Assembly (NCBI GenBank): GCA_023383015.1
Contig: JAHDXW010000038.1
Coordinates: 1 to 37,322 of the forward strand
Direction: 5' to 3'
Length of the DNA stretch: 37,322 bases
From: Paracoccaceae bacterium
GTDB taxonomy: Bacteria; Pseudomonadota; Alphaproteobacteria; Rhodobacterales; Rhodobacteraceae
Program-made: the position numbers and the translations under genes
Notes under the pieces: model-generated
The model's database searches: none
The model's input: the letters and a program-made list of their open reading frames with translations, nothing else
Told to the model about the DNA's origin: nothing
Shown here: piece after piece, positions 16,824 to 25,679 of the stretch
Numbering within the stretch: position 1 is the first letter of the stretch
How the letters are laid out: each line of letters starts with the position of its first letter

Positions 16824-18631
16824 GCCGGCTGCAGACGTTCGCCGCCACCGCGGCCCCCGGACAGGGCCCCCCGCGCCTTGCCGCCCTGCGCGAGGTCATG
16901 GCGCGCGAGGGGCTCGACGGCTTCCTCGTGCCGCGGGCCGACGCCCACCAGGGCGAATACGTCGCCCCCCGCGACGAGCGGCTGGCCTGGCTCACCGGCT
17001 TCACCGGCTCGGCGGGGCTCGCGGTGGTGCTGGCGCAGTCCGCGGGCCTGTTCGTCGACGGCCGCTACCGCGTGCAGGCGCGGGCCCAGACGGCGCCGGA
17101 TGCCGTTGCGGTGCTCGACTGGCCGGCGGTCCGGCCGGGGGCCTGGATCGCCGCGGCGCTGCCGCAGGGCGGCACGGTCGGCTTCGACCCCTGGCTGCAC
17201 ACCCCCGACGAGATCGCCCGGCTGCACGAGGCCGCGGCCGGCGCGCCGGTGGTCTTCCGCCCGGTCGCGAACCTCGTCGATGCGATCTGGCACGACCAGC
17301 CGCCGCCGCCGCTGGGTGCGGTCGTCGCCCACCCCGCTGCCCTTGCCGGCGAGGCGCCGGCGACCAAGCGGGCGTGGCTGGCCGAGGGGCTGGCCCGTGC
17401 CGGCCAGCGCGCCGCGGTGCTGACCCTGCCCGACTCGGTCGCCTGGCTGCTGAACCTGCGCGGCTCGGACGTGGCGCGCAACCCGGTGGTCCACGCCTTC
17501 GCCGTCCTGCACGACGACGCGCGGCTCGTGCTGTTCATCGACCGTGCCAAGCTCGGCAACGCGCCCGAGGCGCTGCTCGACCCCGGCGTGACGGTGGCCG
17601 CGCCGGCCGACTTCGCCGCCGCGCTGGCCGCGCTCGAGGGTCCGGTCCGGCTCGACCCGCGCACCGCCCCGCTGCAGGTCGAGACGGCCTTGCGCGTCGC
17701 CGGGGTGGACATCGCCCATGGCGACGACCCCTGCCTCATGCCCAAGGCGCGCAAGAACGCCGCCGAGCTGGCCGGCATGCGCGAGGCGCAGCTGCGCGAC
17801 GGGGCGGCGATGGCGGCCTTCCTCGCCTGGCTGGATGCCGAGGCGCCGGCGGGCCGGCTGACCGAGATCGCCGTCGTCGAGGCGCTCGAGGACTTCCGCG
17901 CCGCCACCGGCTGCCTGCGCGACCTCAGCTTCGAGACCATCGCCGGCGCCGGGCCGAACGGGGCGATCGTGCACTACCGCGTCACCGAGGCCACCAACCG
18001 GCGGATCGTTCCCGGCGACCTGCTCCTGGTCGATTCCGGGGCCCAGTATCCCGACGGCACGACCGACGTCACCCGCACGCTCGCCACCGGACCGGTGCCC
18101 GGGGAGGCCGCCGCCGCCTTCACCCGGGTGCTGAAGGGGATGATCGCCATCAGCCGGGCCCGCTGGCCGAAGGGGCTGGCGGGGCGCGACCTCGACCCGC
18201 TGGCACGCTACCACCTGTGGCTGGCCGGGCAGGACTACGACCACGGCACCGGCCACGGGGTCGGCGCGGCGCTGTCGGTGCACGAGGGTCCGGCGCGGCT
18301 GTCGCGGCTGGGCGAGGTGGCGCTCGAGCCCGGGATGATCCTGTCGAACGAGCCGGGCTACTACCGCGAGGGCGCCTTCGGCATCCGTACCGAGAACCTG
18401 CTCGCCGTCATCCCCGCCCCGGCCCTCGCCGGCGCCGACGACCGGCCCATGCTCGCCTTCGAGACGCTGACCTTCGTTCCCATCGACCGCCGGCTGATCC
18501 TGCCGGGGCTGCTCGCCCCCGAGGAACGCGCCTGGCTTGATGGCTATCACGCCGAGGTGCGGGCCCGGATCGCGCCGCGCCTGGCCCCCGCGGTCGCCGG
18601 CTGGCTGCAGGCGGCGACCGCGCCGCTGTAG
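16820..18631 (+). CDS. pepP: Xaa-Pro aminopeptidase P (M24B)
   Basis: The 603-residue protein has the three-domain layout of the long aminopeptidase P type (eukaryotic XPNPEP1-like). Two creatinase-like N-terminal domains open with [20 protein letters not shown]. The C-terminal pita-bread domain has metal ligands D405 ([13 protein letters not shown]), D416 (TTDVTRT), H479 (GTGHGVG), E511 (SNEPGYY) and E525 (RTENLL). The D-D and E-E spacings (11 and 14) fit the family. It removes N-terminal residues preceding proline and is probably cytoplasmic. The start overlaps the cobT stop by 4 bases. The gene symbol is the general family name. Confidence 0.93.
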   Translation: MSRLQTFAATAAPGQGPPRLAALREVMAREGLDGFLVPRADAHQGEYVAPRDERLAWLTGFTGSAGLAVVLAQSAGLFVDGRYRVQARAQTAPDAVAVLDWPAVRPGAWIAAALPQGGTVGFDPWLHTPDEIARLHEAAAGAPVVFRPVANLVDAIWHDQPPPPLGAVVAHPAALAGEAPATKRAWLAEGLARAGQRAAVLTLPDSVAWLLNLRGSDVARNPVVHAFAVLHDDARLVLFIDRAKLGNAPEALLDPGVTVAAPADFAAALAALEGPVRLDPRTAPLQVETALRVAGVDIAHGDDPCLMPKARKNAAELAGMREAQLRDGAAMAAFLAWLDAEAPAGRLTEIAVVEALEDFRAATGCLRDLSFETIAGAGPNGAIVHYRVTEATNRRIVPGDLLLVDSGAQYPDGTTDVTRTLATGPVPGEAAAAFTRVLKGMIAISRARWPKGLAGRDLDPLARYHLWLAGQDYDHGTGHGVGAALSVHEGPARLSRLGEVALEPGMILSNEPGYYREGAFGIRTENLLAVIPAPALAGADDRPMLAFETLTFVPIDRRLILPGLLAPEERAWLDGYHAEVRARIAPRLAPAVAGWLQAATAPL

Positions 18632-18661
18632 CGCGGTCAGCCGCCCCGCCGGGCCGCTGCA

Positions 18662-18682
18662 GGCGCGGTACCGGTCCGCGCC
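18662..18682. terminator. hairpin between convergent pepP and gatB
   Basis: GGCGCGG and CCGCGCC form a perfect 7-bp stem around TACCGGT, between the stops at 18631 (plus) and 18715 (minus). It could serve both genes. Confidence 0.4.
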
Positions 18683-18714
18683 GGCCCGGGGCGGCACCCG
18701 CCCGCGGCCTGCCC

Positions 18715-20226
18715 TCAGTCCAGCCCCAGCCGCGCCTTCACCAGCGCGTCCACGGCCTGGGGGTTGGCCTTGCCGCCGGTCGCCTTCATCACCTGGCCGA
18801 CGAACCAGCCCGCGAGCTTGTGGTTGGCGCGGGCCTTCTCGGCCTGGGCGGGGTTGTCGGCGATCGCCTGCGCCACCGCCGCCTCGATGGCGCCCTCGTC
18901 GGTCACCTGCTCCATCCCGCGGGCCCGGACGATGGCGGCTGGCTCGCCGCCCTCGGTCCAGAGAATCTCGAACAGGTCCTTGGCGATCTTGCCCGAGATC
19001 GTGCCGGCGGCGAGCAGGTCGAGAAGCCCGCCGAGCTGGATGGCCGAAACCGGGCTCTCCGCGATCTCGCGCCCCTCCCGGTTCAGCCGGCCGAAAAGCT
19101 CGTTGATCACCCAGTTGGCCGCCTGCTTGCCGTCGCGCCCCGCCGCCACCGCCTCGAAGAAGTCGGCCGAGGCGCGCTCGGCCGTCAGCACCGCGGCGTC
19201 GTAGTCGGACAGCCCGAAGGCGGCGACGAAGCGGGCGCGGCGGGCGTCGGGCAACTCCGGCAGGCCGGCGCGGATCGCCGCGATCCAGTCCTCGTCAAGC
19301 TCCAGCGGCAACAGGTCGGGGTCGGGGAAGTAGCGGTAGTCGTGCGCCTCCTCCTTGGAGCGCATCGAGCGTGTCTCGCCCCGCTCGGGGTCGTAGAGGC
19401 GCGTCTCCTGCTGCACCCGCCCGCCGTCCTCGAGGAGGGCGATCTGGCGTCTCGCCTCGAACTCGATCGCCTGCTGGATGAAGCGCATCGAGTTCATGTT
19501 CTTGATCTCGCAGCGCGTCCCCAGCGCGCCGCGGTCGCCGGCCATGAACCGCTCCCACGCCCCCGGCCGGCAGACCGACACGTTGACGTCGGCCCTCAGG
19601 TTGCCGTTCTGCATGTTGCCGTCGCAGGTGCCGAGCCAGCGCAGGATCTGGCGCAGCCGGGAGAGATAGGCCGCCGCCTCCTCGGGGCCGCGGATGTCGG
19701 GGCGGCTGACGATCTCCATCAGCGCCACGCCGGTGCGGTTGAGGTCGACGAACGAGCGCGCGGGGTCCATGTCGTGGATCGACTTGCCGGCGTCCTGCTC
19801 GAGGTGGATGCGCTCGATTCTCACCCGCCGGGCGGTGCCGCCGGGCATGTCGACCCACACCTCGCCCTCGCCGACCAGCGGCTGGTAGAGCTGGCTGATC
19901 TGGTAGCCCTGCGGCAGGTCGGGGTAGAAATAGTTCTTGCGGTCGAAGGCCGAGACGCGGTGGATCGCGGCGTTCAGCCCCAGCCCCGTGCGCACCGCCT
20001 GCTCGACGCAGAACTCGTTGATCACCGGCAGCATGCCGGGCATCGCCGCGTCCACGAAACTGACATTGCTGTTGGGCTCGGCGCCGAAGGCGGTCGAGGC
20101 GGCCGAGAACAGCTTGGCGGCCGAGGCGACCTGCGCGTGCACCTCCATGCCGATCACCATCTCCCAGTCGCCCGAGAGGCCGCGGATGACCTTCGGCGCG
20201 GGGGCGGGGCGGGCATGGTCGAGCAT
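18715..20226 (-). CDS. gatB: Asp-tRNA(Asn)/Glu-tRNA(Gln) amidotransferase subunit B
   Basis: The 503-residue protein is GatB, the kinase/tRNA-binding subunit of GatCAB, which amidates mischarged Glu-tRNA(Gln) and Asp-tRNA(Asn). Visible signatures: [20 protein letters not shown] near the start, [63 protein letters not shown] and [19 protein letters not shown]. The C-terminal third is the YqeY/tail domain. ATG 20226 is chosen because the family starts close to here and a candidate promoter lies just upstream. gatA and gatC are not in the window. Confidence 0.96.
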   Translation of the reverse strand: MLDHARPAPAPKVIRGLSGDWEMVIGMEVHAQVASAAKLFSAASTAFGAEPNSNVSFVDAAMPGMLPVINEFCVEQAVRTGLGLNAAIHRVSAFDRKNYFYPDLPQGYQISQLYQPLVGEGEVWVDMPGGTARRVRIERIHLEQDAGKSIHDMDPARSFVDLNRTGVALMEIVSRPDIRGPEEAAAYLSRLRQILRWLGTCDGNMQNGNLRADVNVSVCRPGAWERFMAGDRGALGTRCEIKNMNSMRFIQQAIEFEARRQIALLEDGGRVQQETRLYDPERGETRSMRSKEEAHDYRYFPDPDLLPLELDEDWIAAIRAGLPELPDARRARFVAAFGLSDYDAAVLTAERASADFFEAVAAGRDGKQAANWVINELFGRLNREGREIAESPVSAIQLGGLLDLLAAGTISGKIAKDLFEILWTEGGEPAAIVRARGMEQVTDEGAIEAAVAQAIADNPAQAEKARANHKLAGWFVGQVMKATGGKANPQAVDALVKARLGLD

Positions 20227-20255
20227 GGCGGCGGCTCCGGCGTGGATGACGCCCG

Positions 20256-20284
20256 CTTCTAGGCGAGGGTCGGGCGCGGGGCAA
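20256..20284 (-). promoter_or_regulatory. candidate promoter of gatB
   Basis: On the minus strand, TTGCCC, a 17-base spacer and TAGAAG. Transcription would start near 20249, giving a leader of about 23 bases. Confidence 0.5.
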
Positions 20285-20399
20285 GGCGGGCAAACTTCCG
20301 CCGATCGCCCGAGAGGGCGGTTGCGCGGCACGGGCGCGGGCGGCAAAGCTCGGCCCCACCGCGATGCTCGCGAAGTCGTGACCGAACGAGAGGACAACC

Positions 20400-21089
20400 A
20401 TGCCGCGGCCGTTCCGCCTCCGCCAGATCGCCCTCGTCGCCCTGCTGCTCTCCCCGGCTGCCTGTGGCCCTGCCGACACGGAGGCCCGCAGTGCGCTCTC
20501 CACCCGCGGCGGGCATGCTGCCGAGCTTCCCGCGACCCGCTGGGATCATCGTCCCGAGGCCGAGGTCTGGACGCGCGGCGCGCTGGATGCTCTGGCCGAG
20601 GACGGCGAGGCGCTGGTTGCCACCGTCCCCGCCGATGTCGAGGCCTGGTGTCCGGCCTATCCCGGCAACGGGCCGGAGGCGCGCGCCGCCTTCTGGGTGG
20701 GGCTGATGTCGGCACTGGCCAAGCACGAGAGCACCTGGAACCCGGCCGCGGTCGGCGGCGGCGGTCTCTGGGTCGGGCTTCTGCAGATCGATCCGCGCAC
20801 CGCCCGCGGCTACCGCTGCGAGGCCGACAGCAGCGCCGAGCTGAAGGACGGCACGGGCAACCTCGCCTGCGCGGTGCGGATCATGGCCCATCAGGTGCCG
20901 CGCCACGGCGTCATCGCCGGGGCCCCGGGCAACTGGGGCGGGGTGGCGGCCGACTGGGGGCCGATGCGCAGTGCCGCCAAGCGGGCCGAGATGGCGGCCT
21001 GGACGCGCACCCAGCCCTACTGCCAGCCGCAGCCCGAGGCCCGGGCCGACCTCGGCGCGGCGCTCGGCCGGCTGCTCGGCGGCGGCTGA
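20400..21089 (+). CDS. secreted lysozyme-like (SLT-type) transglycosylase
   Basis: The 229-residue protein has an N-terminal signal ([16 protein letters not shown]). Cys22 could be a lipoprotein acylation site, but proline at -3 makes this lipobox atypical. The catalytic region has [17 protein letters not shown] with E110 as the likely catalytic Glu, followed by [16 protein letters not shown], the usual GL-Q-I pattern of soluble lytic transglycosylases. C84, C138, C154 and C205 may form disulfides. It should cleave peptidoglycan in the periplasm. GAGAGGA precedes ATG 20400. It is divergent from gatB. Confidence 0.78.
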   Translation: MPRPFRLRQIALVALLLSPAACGPADTEARSALSTRGGHAAELPATRWDHRPEAEVWTRGALDALAEDGEALVATVPADVEAWCPAYPGNGPEARAAFWVGLMSALAKHESTWNPAAVGGGGLWVGLLQIDPRTARGYRCEADSSAELKDGTGNLACAVRIMAHQVPRHGVIAGAPGNWGGVAADWGPMRSAAKRAEMAAWTRTQPYCQPQPEARADLGAALGRLLGGG

Positions 21090-21124
21090 GCCCCGGGGGG
21101 CAGACCACCGGAGAGGGGGGGGGC

Positions 21125-21153
21125 TGGACCCCGGCCGCTGTCGCGCCTAGCTA
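21125..21153 (+). promoter_or_regulatory. candidate promoter of sufE
   Basis: TGGACC (21125-21130), 17-base spacer, TAGCTA (21148-21153), 24 bases before ATG 21177, which has its own AGGAGG. Confidence 0.4.
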
Positions 21154-21176
21154 GCAGGTCGGACAGGAGGCCATCC

Positions 21177-21623
21177 ATGCCCGACAGCATCGTGCCCGGC
21201 GCCGCCTTCGACGAGGTTGCCGAGACCTTCGAATTCCTCGACGACTGGGAGGATCGCTACCGCCATGTCATCGAGCTCGGCCGCGCTATGGCGCCGCTGC
21301 CCGAGGCGCTGAAGGTGCCGGCCACGAAGGTCGAGGGCTGCGCGAGCCAGGTCTGGATTGTCCCCGCGATCGAGGGCCGCGGGCCGCGCGCGCGCTTCGA
21401 CTTCCGCGGCGATTCGGATGCGATGATCGTGCGCGGGCTGATCGCGATCCTTCATGCGCTCTATTCCGGCCGGACGGCGGCCGAGGTGGCCGGGCTCGAC
21501 GCCGCTGCGGCCCTCGGCCGGCTGAAGCTGGCCGAGCATCTCTCCTCGCAGCGCTCCAACGGGCTGCGGGCCATGGTCGCCCGCATCCGCGCCCATGCCG
21601 CGGAGGCGGCGGGCCGGGGCTAG
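21177..21623 (+). CDS. sufE: SufE-family cysteine desulfurase activator
   Basis: The 148-residue protein accepts sulfur from the desulfurase SufS onto Cys55 in KVEGCASQVW for iron-sulfur cluster assembly. Supporting motifs are FEFLDDWEDRYRHVIELGR near the N terminus, MIVRGLIAILHALYSGRT and LKLAEHLSSQRSNGLRAMV at the C terminus. The start has ACAGGAGG 8 bases upstream. No other suf gene is in the window, which is usual because sufE is often separate from the suf operon in alphaproteobacteria. Confidence 0.95.
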   Translation: MPDSIVPGAAFDEVAETFEFLDDWEDRYRHVIELGRAMAPLPEALKVPATKVEGCASQVWIVPAIEGRGPRARFDFRGDSDAMIVRGLIAILHALYSGRTAAEVAGLDAAAALGRLKLAEHLSSQRSNGLRAMVARIRAHAAEAAGRG

Positions 21624-21768
21624 GCCGGCGCACCCCGGACGCATCGGCCCCTCGCGCCGCCGGCCCGCCCGCAGCTTGCGCCCCCGCCGCCGGACCCTCC
21701 GGCGCCGGCCTCTTGCCGGTCGGCCGGTCGCCGCGGTCAGGGGGGCGCGGCGCGGGCACGCGAAGGTC

Positions 21769-21841
21769 TTGACAGATCGTGAATGCGGCACGCCAACCCG
21801 TTGGAATCACGTGCAGGGCAGGCCGTCCCATGCATGGGACG
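21769..21841 (+). other. structured low-GC patch between convergent genes
   Basis: Between sufE and the DUF1638 gene, a patch less GC-rich than its surroundings contains TTGACA (21769-21774), nested inverted repeats (CGTGA 21778-21782 with TCACG 21807-21811, enclosing CCAAC-CC-GTTGG at 21793/21794-21804) and a perfect 18-base palindrome (21824-21841, centred on ATGCAT). The palindrome could terminate transcription on either strand. No convincing -10 box lies 17 bases after TTGACA, so a small RNA is only a possibility. Confidence 0.35.
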
Positions 21842-21869
21842 CAGGCGGCCGCCGGGCGCCCCCCGGTGC

Positions 21870-22706
21870 TCACGCCCCGCCGCCGCCCGCCCCTTTCGCC
21901 GCCGTCGCCGCGGTTGCCGCCCGGGCCAGCGCCGGGCCGAGGTCGCCGTAGCCGGTGAAGCGGCGCTGATGGGCCAGGCCCAGCCGCGCCGCGGCCGCCC
22001 GCGCGGCGGCGTCAAGCCCGGGGTCCTCGGTCTGGGCGAGGTGGACCAGCCGGTCGTAGTTGCCGAAGTAGAGGTCGCGCAGCTCCGGGTGCCGGTCGAG
22101 CCCGAGCGGGCGGATCACGAAGGCGTCGAACTGCCGGACGAGGAAATCGGTGAGGTAGAAGGCTCCCGCCTCCTCCTCCGCCCGGGCGGAGAAGGCGCCC
22201 AGTCCGTCGAAGAAGGCGTAGCAGTGCGGTCCCGCCACCATCTCGACGCCCAGCCGCGCGCAGGCCGCCGCCAGTCTCCCGCCGGTGCCGCAGTCGGCGT
22301 AGACGACGAAGACGCGCCCGTAGCGCCCGCGGGCGGCGGCGACCGCGGCCTCGACCGCAGGGGTGATCCGCTCGGGGTGGTTGTGCAGGATCGCCGGCAG
22401 GCAATGGAGGTCGAGGTGGTCCCAGCCGTTCGTCGCCTTCAGCGCCAGTATCTCGCGGGCAAGCGCCCCGCAGGCCAGAAGCAGCACGCGGCCGGCCCCG
22501 GTGGGGGCAAGCCCGTCCTCGGTCAGGGTGCGGTGGTCGGGCAGGCCGGTGCGCAGGCCGGTGGCCAGGGCGGGGGGCAGGGCGGAGGGGAAGGTGTCGG
22601 GCCGGGCGGGGGGCGGTGGCGTGCCCGTCCGGCGCACGGGTCGCGGCCGCCGGTGGCCGTGCCCGGGCCGGGTGCCCGCCTGCGGCCCCTCCGCCGCGCC
22701 TGTCAT
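21870..22706 (-). CDS. DUF1638 protein of a corrinoid methyltransferase cluster
   Basis: The 278-residue protein matches DUF1638: RVLLLACGALAREILALK, WDHLDLHCLPAILHNHPERI, FVVYADCGTGGRL, MVAGPHCYAFFDG, FYLTDFLVRQFDAF and RRFTGYGDLG. Several cysteines and histidines in these motifs (C79 in LLACG, and those in LHCLP, ADCGTG and GPHCY) could bind a metal or cofactor. DUF1638 genes typically sit beside corrinoid protein genes; the function is not established. The first ~55 residues are Pro/Arg-rich and not family-like, so the true start may be further in. Its ATG overlaps the TGA of the small membrane protein gene (ATGA). The C-terminal end is Ala/Gly-rich. Confidence 0.85.
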   Translation of the reverse strand: MTGAAEGPQAGTRPGHGHRRPRPVRRTGTPPPPARPDTFPSALPPALATGLRTGLPDHRTLTEDGLAPTGAGRVLLLACGALAREILALKATNGWDHLDLHCLPAILHNHPERITPAVEAAVAAARGRYGRVFVVYADCGTGGRLAAACARLGVEMVAGPHCYAFFDGLGAFSARAEEEAGAFYLTDFLVRQFDAFVIRPLGLDRHPELRDLYFGNYDRLVHLAQTEDPGLDAAARAAAARLGLAHQRRFTGYGDLGPALARAATAATAAKGAGGGGA

Positions 22707-22873
22707 CGCCCGAATCCCCCCGCCGCCAGCCGCAGCGCCAGGAGAGCCGCGGCCAGCCCCGCGGCCGCCGCCGTCCCGGCCCCGCCCGCCGGCCAGGCCG
22801 CGGCCAGCGCCACGGTCGCCCCGGCGGCGCCGATCACGCCAAGGAGGATCGTCAGGATACGGTGCAGCGGCAT
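22703..22873 (-). CDS. 56-residue membrane protein between corrinoid and DUF1638 genes
   Basis: Reading the minus strand from ATG 22873 gives a 56-residue protein beginning MPLHRILTILLGVIGAAG and ending ALRLAAGGFGR. It has two hydrophobic helices (about residues 6-28 and 34-51) separated by a Gly-rich turn. The TGA overlaps the next gene's ATG, and the start lies 66 bases after the corrinoid gene's stop, so the three are probably one transcript. Positively charged residues flank both helices. I do not know a function; a membrane anchor or partner for the methyl-transfer proteins is only a guess. Confidence 0.75.
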   Translation of the reverse strand: MPLHRILTILLGVIGAAGATVALAAAWPAGGAGTAAAAGLAAALLALRLAAGGFGR

Positions 22874-22939
22874 CGGCGGGCCCCCTGTCTGCTGCCGTTC
22901 ATGTGGGGCGGGAGGTGCCCGCGGTGAAGGCCCCGCTCC

Positions 22940-23644
22940 TCAGCCCGCCGCGGCCAGCCGGTTGTGCTTGCGGGCGATCATCGCCTTCGCGGTCTCCACC
23001 GCGACGGCAGCGTCGCGGCAGTAGCCGTCCGCGCCGATCGCCCGGCCGAACTCCTCGTTCAGGGGCGCCCCGCCGACCAGAACGATGTAGTTCTCGCGCA
23101 CCCCCCTGGCCTTCAGGGCATCGATGACGACCTTCATGTAGGGCATGGTGGTGGTCAGCAGCGCCGACATGCCGAGGATGTCGGCCCCCTCGCGCTCGAT
23201 CGCCTCGAGGTACTTCTCGACGGCGTTGTTGATGCCGAGGTCGACGACCTCGAATCCCGCACCCTCCATCATCATGGCCACGAGGTTCTTGCCGATGTCG
23301 TGGATGTCGCCCTTGACGGTGCCGATCACCATCTTGCCCATCCGCGGCGCCCCGGTCTCGGCCAGCAGCGGCTTCAGGATCGCCATGCCCGCCTTCATCG
23401 CGTTGGCCGCCAGCAGCACCTCGGGCACGAACAGGATGCCGTCGCGGAAGTCGTCGCCGACCACCTTCATGCCGGCCACCAGCGCCCGGGTCAGCACCTC
23501 GTAGGGCGTCCAGCCACGCTCGAGCAGGATGTGCACGCCCTCCTCGATCTCCTCCCTCAGCCCGTCGTAGAGGTCGTCGTGCATCTGCTGCACGAGCTCG
23601 TCGTCGGGAAGCTCCGACAGGATGATCGCGTCGTCCTCGGCCAT
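22940..23644 (-). CDS. cobalamin-binding (corrinoid) protein, MtbC/MetH-module-like
   Basis: The 234-residue protein has the two-domain layout of methyltransferase corrinoid proteins. A helical cap domain (about residues 10-95) is followed by a B12-binding Rossmann domain (about 100-225). GTVKGDIHDIGKN contains His115 of the DxHxxG motif that ligates cobalt from below; GMSALLTTTMPYM and VLVGGAPLNEEFG are the other B12 contacts. It carries methyl groups between a donor methyltransferase and an acceptor enzyme. I choose ATG 23644 over an in-frame GTG at 23653 because relatives begin MAE-. With the homocysteine methyltransferase at 25680 it probably forms part of a split methionine synthase. Confidence 0.93.
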   Translation of the reverse strand: MAEDDAIILSELPDDELVQQMHDDLYDGLREEIEEGVHILLERGWTPYEVLTRALVAGMKVVGDDFRDGILFVPEVLLAANAMKAGMAILKPLLAETGAPRMGKMVIGTVKGDIHDIGKNLVAMMMEGAGFEVVDLGINNAVEKYLEAIEREGADILGMSALLTTTMPYMKVVIDALKARGVRENYIVLVGGAPLNEEFGRAIGADGYCRDAAVAVETAKAMIARKHNRLAAAG

Positions 23645-23792
23645 GCCATTCACCCGCGCCCCGCGCCCCCGGAAGCGGGGGCGGACGGGCCCTCCATGCG
23701 CCGGGGCGGGCCGTGCGAGCCGCCTGGAAGCGACGGGAGCGCGTCGGATTTCGACAGGCGCGCGCGACGGAGGGTATCGGGGGCTGGCGCGC

Positions 23793-23807
23793 GTTCTTCA
23801 TATGTTC
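23793..23807 (+). promoter_or_regulatory. LexA (SOS) box upstream of the radical SAM gene
   Basis: A perfect GTTC-N7-GTTC, the alphaproteobacterial LexA site, with a third GTTC at 23812-23815. It ends 12 bases before the chosen start ATG 23820 and overlaps an alternative ATG at 23802. It lies 149 bases upstream of the divergent corrinoid gene and could influence that as well. Confidence 0.7.
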
Positions 23808-23819
23808 TATCGTTCCGGC

Positions 23820-24983
23820 ATGTTCAGGCCCGACTCGACCGAAGTCGTCCCGGCCCTGCGCCGCGGCCGCGGCGCGACCCTGAACATGGCCGGCCGGTTC
23901 GAGCCCTACGCCCGCGCGGGTGTCGATGACGGCTGGCCGCAGGGCCTCCCCGCGCCGGCCCCGCTGGCCACCGAGATCCGCGAGGAGCGGACGGGCCGGC
24001 CGATCGCGCGCAACGAGTCGCCCGATGTCGGATTCGACCGCTCGGTGAACCCCTACCGCGGCTGCGAGCACGGCTGCGCCTACTGCTATGCCCGCCCCGG
24101 CCACGCCCAGCTCGGCCTGTCGCCGGGGCTGGATTTCGAGACCCGGATCGTCGCCCGCCCCGGCCTGGCCGCGGCGCTGCGGCGCGAACTGTCGCGCCCG
24201 GGCTACCGGCCGGCGCCCCTGATGCTCGGGGCGGTGACCGACCCCTACCAGCCCGCCGAGCGCGACCGCAGGATCACCCGCGCCGTGCTCGGGGTGCTCG
24301 GCGAGTTCGGCCATCCGGTGATCGTGACCACCCGCGGCACGCTGGTCGAGCGCGACCTCGACATTCTCGCGCCGATGGCGGCGGCGGGGCTGGCGGCGGT
24401 CGGCATCTCGCTGACGACGCTGGATGCCGACCTCGCCCGGCGGATGGAGCCGCGGGCGCCCGCGCCGGCGCGTCGGCTGGCCACGATCGCGGCGCTTGCC
24501 GGGGCAGGAGTGCCGGTGCGGGTGATGGCCGCGCCGATGATCCCGGCGCTCACCGACCACGAGCTCGAGGCGATCCTGGCCGCGGCGCGCCAGTCCGGGG
24601 CGGTGGCGGCCAGCACCATCATGCTGCGCCTGCCGCTGGAGGTGCGGCCGATCTTCGTCGCCTGGCTGGCCGAGCATGTGCCCGGGCGGGCGGCGCATGT
24701 GCTGGCGCGGCTGCGCGACCTGCACGGCGGGGAGGTCTACGACCCCGCTTTCGGCCGCCGGATGACCGGACAGGGGCCCTTCGCGCTGCTGATGCGGCGC
24801 CGCTTCGAGGTGGCCTGCCGGCGGCTGGGGCTTGCCGCCGCCCTGCCGCCGCTTGCCTGCGACCGCTTCCGCCCGCCGGCGCCAGCCCCCGCGCAGGGCG
24901 ACCTCTTCGCCGGCGATCCGGCGTTTGCGCCGGGCGGCTTTGGCCCTAGGATGGCCGCCGACGAAGAGGGGAGGACGCGATGA
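23820..24983 (+). CDS. PA0069/Rv2578c-family radical SAM protein
   Basis: The 387-residue protein shows GRGATLNMAGRFEP at the N terminus, then VNPYRGCEHGCAYCYARP with the [4Fe-4S]-binding CxxxCxxC at C82, C86 and C89, followed by LDFETRIVARP and MLGAVTDPYQPAERD. These define the PA0069 (Rv2578c) family, distant relatives of spore photoproduct lyase; a DNA-lesion role has been suggested but is not settled. The LexA box in front argues for DNA-damage control. ATG 23820 is chosen; ATG 23802 would place the SOS box inside the gene. The stop overlaps the DUF533 gene's ATG (ATGA). Confidence 0.93.
   Translation: MFRPDSTEVVPALRRGRGATLNMAGRFEPYARAGVDDGWPQGLPAPAPLATEIREERTGRPIARNESPDVGFDRSVNPYRGCEHGCAYCYARPGHAQLGLSPGLDFETRIVARPGLAAALRRELSRPGYRPAPLMLGAVTDPYQPAERDRRITRAVLGVLGEFGHPVIVTTRGTLVERDLDILAPMAAAGLAAVGISLTTLDADLARRMEPRAPAPARRLATIAALAGAGVPVRVMAAPMIPALTDHELEAILAAARQSGAVAASTIMLRLPLEVRPIFVAWLAEHVPGRAAHVLARLRDLHGGEVYDPAFGRRMTGQGPFALLMRRRFEVACRRLGLAAALPPLACDRFRPPAPAPAQGDLFAGDPAFAPGGFGPRMAADEEGRTR
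24925..24952 (+). promoter_or_regulatory. candidate internal promoter of the DUF533 gene
   Basis: TTGCGC (24925-24930), 16-base spacer, TAGGAT (24947-24952), inside the 3' end of the radical SAM gene. It would give the DUF533 gene a supply of mRNA independent of the LexA box. Confidence 0.4.
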
Positions 24984-25645
24984 GTTTCCTGCGCACGATG
25001 GCGGCCCTGGCGGCAGGCTTCGCCGCCGCCAAGGGCCTTGACCGCTACCGGGCCATGGGGGGCATGGCGGGCGTGAAGGAGGCGCTGGCGAAGAACCCCG
25101 CGGTGGCCGCCAACCCGGGGCTGAGAAAGATGCTGGACAGCGTCGGCGAACTTGCCGGCAAGGGCGGGGCGGCGGCACAGTCGGGGTTTGCCGCGCTGAT
25201 CGGCGCCGCCGGCGGGGCGGCGGCGACAGGGGCGCAGGGGGCGGCCGCGATGGTCGATGCCGTGACCGGCGGCGGCGCGGCGACGGCCCAACTGGAGGCC
25301 AACGCCCGGCTGATGATCCGCGCCATGGCGATGGCAGCCAAGGCCGACGGCGCCATCACGCCCGAGGAGCGCGCGCAGATCGAGGCGCATCTGGGCGAGG
25401 CGACCGCCGAGGAGCGTGCCTTCGTCGCCGAGGCGCTCGAGGCGCCGGTCGATCCCGTGGCGCTGGCCCGCGACACCGGCGCGGCGGCGGCCTCGCAGGT
25501 CTATGCCGCGGCGGCAGCGCTGTGCCGCGGCGACAGCCACGGCGAGGTGGAGTTCCTGGCGGCGCTGGGCGGGGCGCTTGGCCTCGACCGCACGGCCCGG
25601 ACGACGATCCACGCCGGCCTCGGGATGGCTCCGCCCGCCGCCTGA
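24980..25645 (+). CDS. DUF533/TerB-like protein (YebE family)
   Basis: The 221-residue protein has an N-terminal amphipathic or short membrane segment (FLRTMAALAAGFAAAKG), a Gly/Ala-rich middle that could insert in a membrane (about residues 65-95), and a C-terminal TerB-like helical domain starting at about residue 105. That domain has AMAMAAKADGAITPEERAQI, LGEATAEERAFV, SQVYAAAAALC and EVEFLAALGGALGLD. This is the DUF533 family (PF04391; E. coli YebE); YebE is known as envelope-stress linked but has no defined activity. It is translationally coupled to the radical SAM gene and has strong GAGGGGAGGA upstream. Confidence 0.88.
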   Translation: MSFLRTMAALAAGFAAAKGLDRYRAMGGMAGVKEALAKNPAVAANPGLRKMLDSVGELAGKGGAAAQSGFAALIGAAGGAAATGAQGAAAMVDAVTGGGAATAQLEANARLMIRAMAMAAKADGAITPEERAQIEAHLGEATAEERAFVAEALEAPVDPVALARDTGAAAASQVYAAAAALCRGDSHGEVEFLAALGGALGLDRTARTTIHAGLGMAPPAA

Positions 25646-25674
25646 CCGCCGGCCCTGCGCGACGTCGCCGGCGG
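25646..25674. terminator. hairpin between convergent genes
   Basis: CCGCCGGC and GCCGGCGG form a perfect 8-bp stem with a 13-base loop, filling the space between the stops at 25645 (plus) and 25680 (minus). A likely bidirectional transcript end. Confidence 0.45.
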
Positions 25675-25679
25675 CCGGG

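Noticed and set aside
21769-21797. TTGACA as a normal promoter
   Set aside because: The position 17 bases downstream reads GCCAAC, not a -10, and no plus-strand gene follows before the radical SAM gene 2 kb away. Kept only as part of a structured element.
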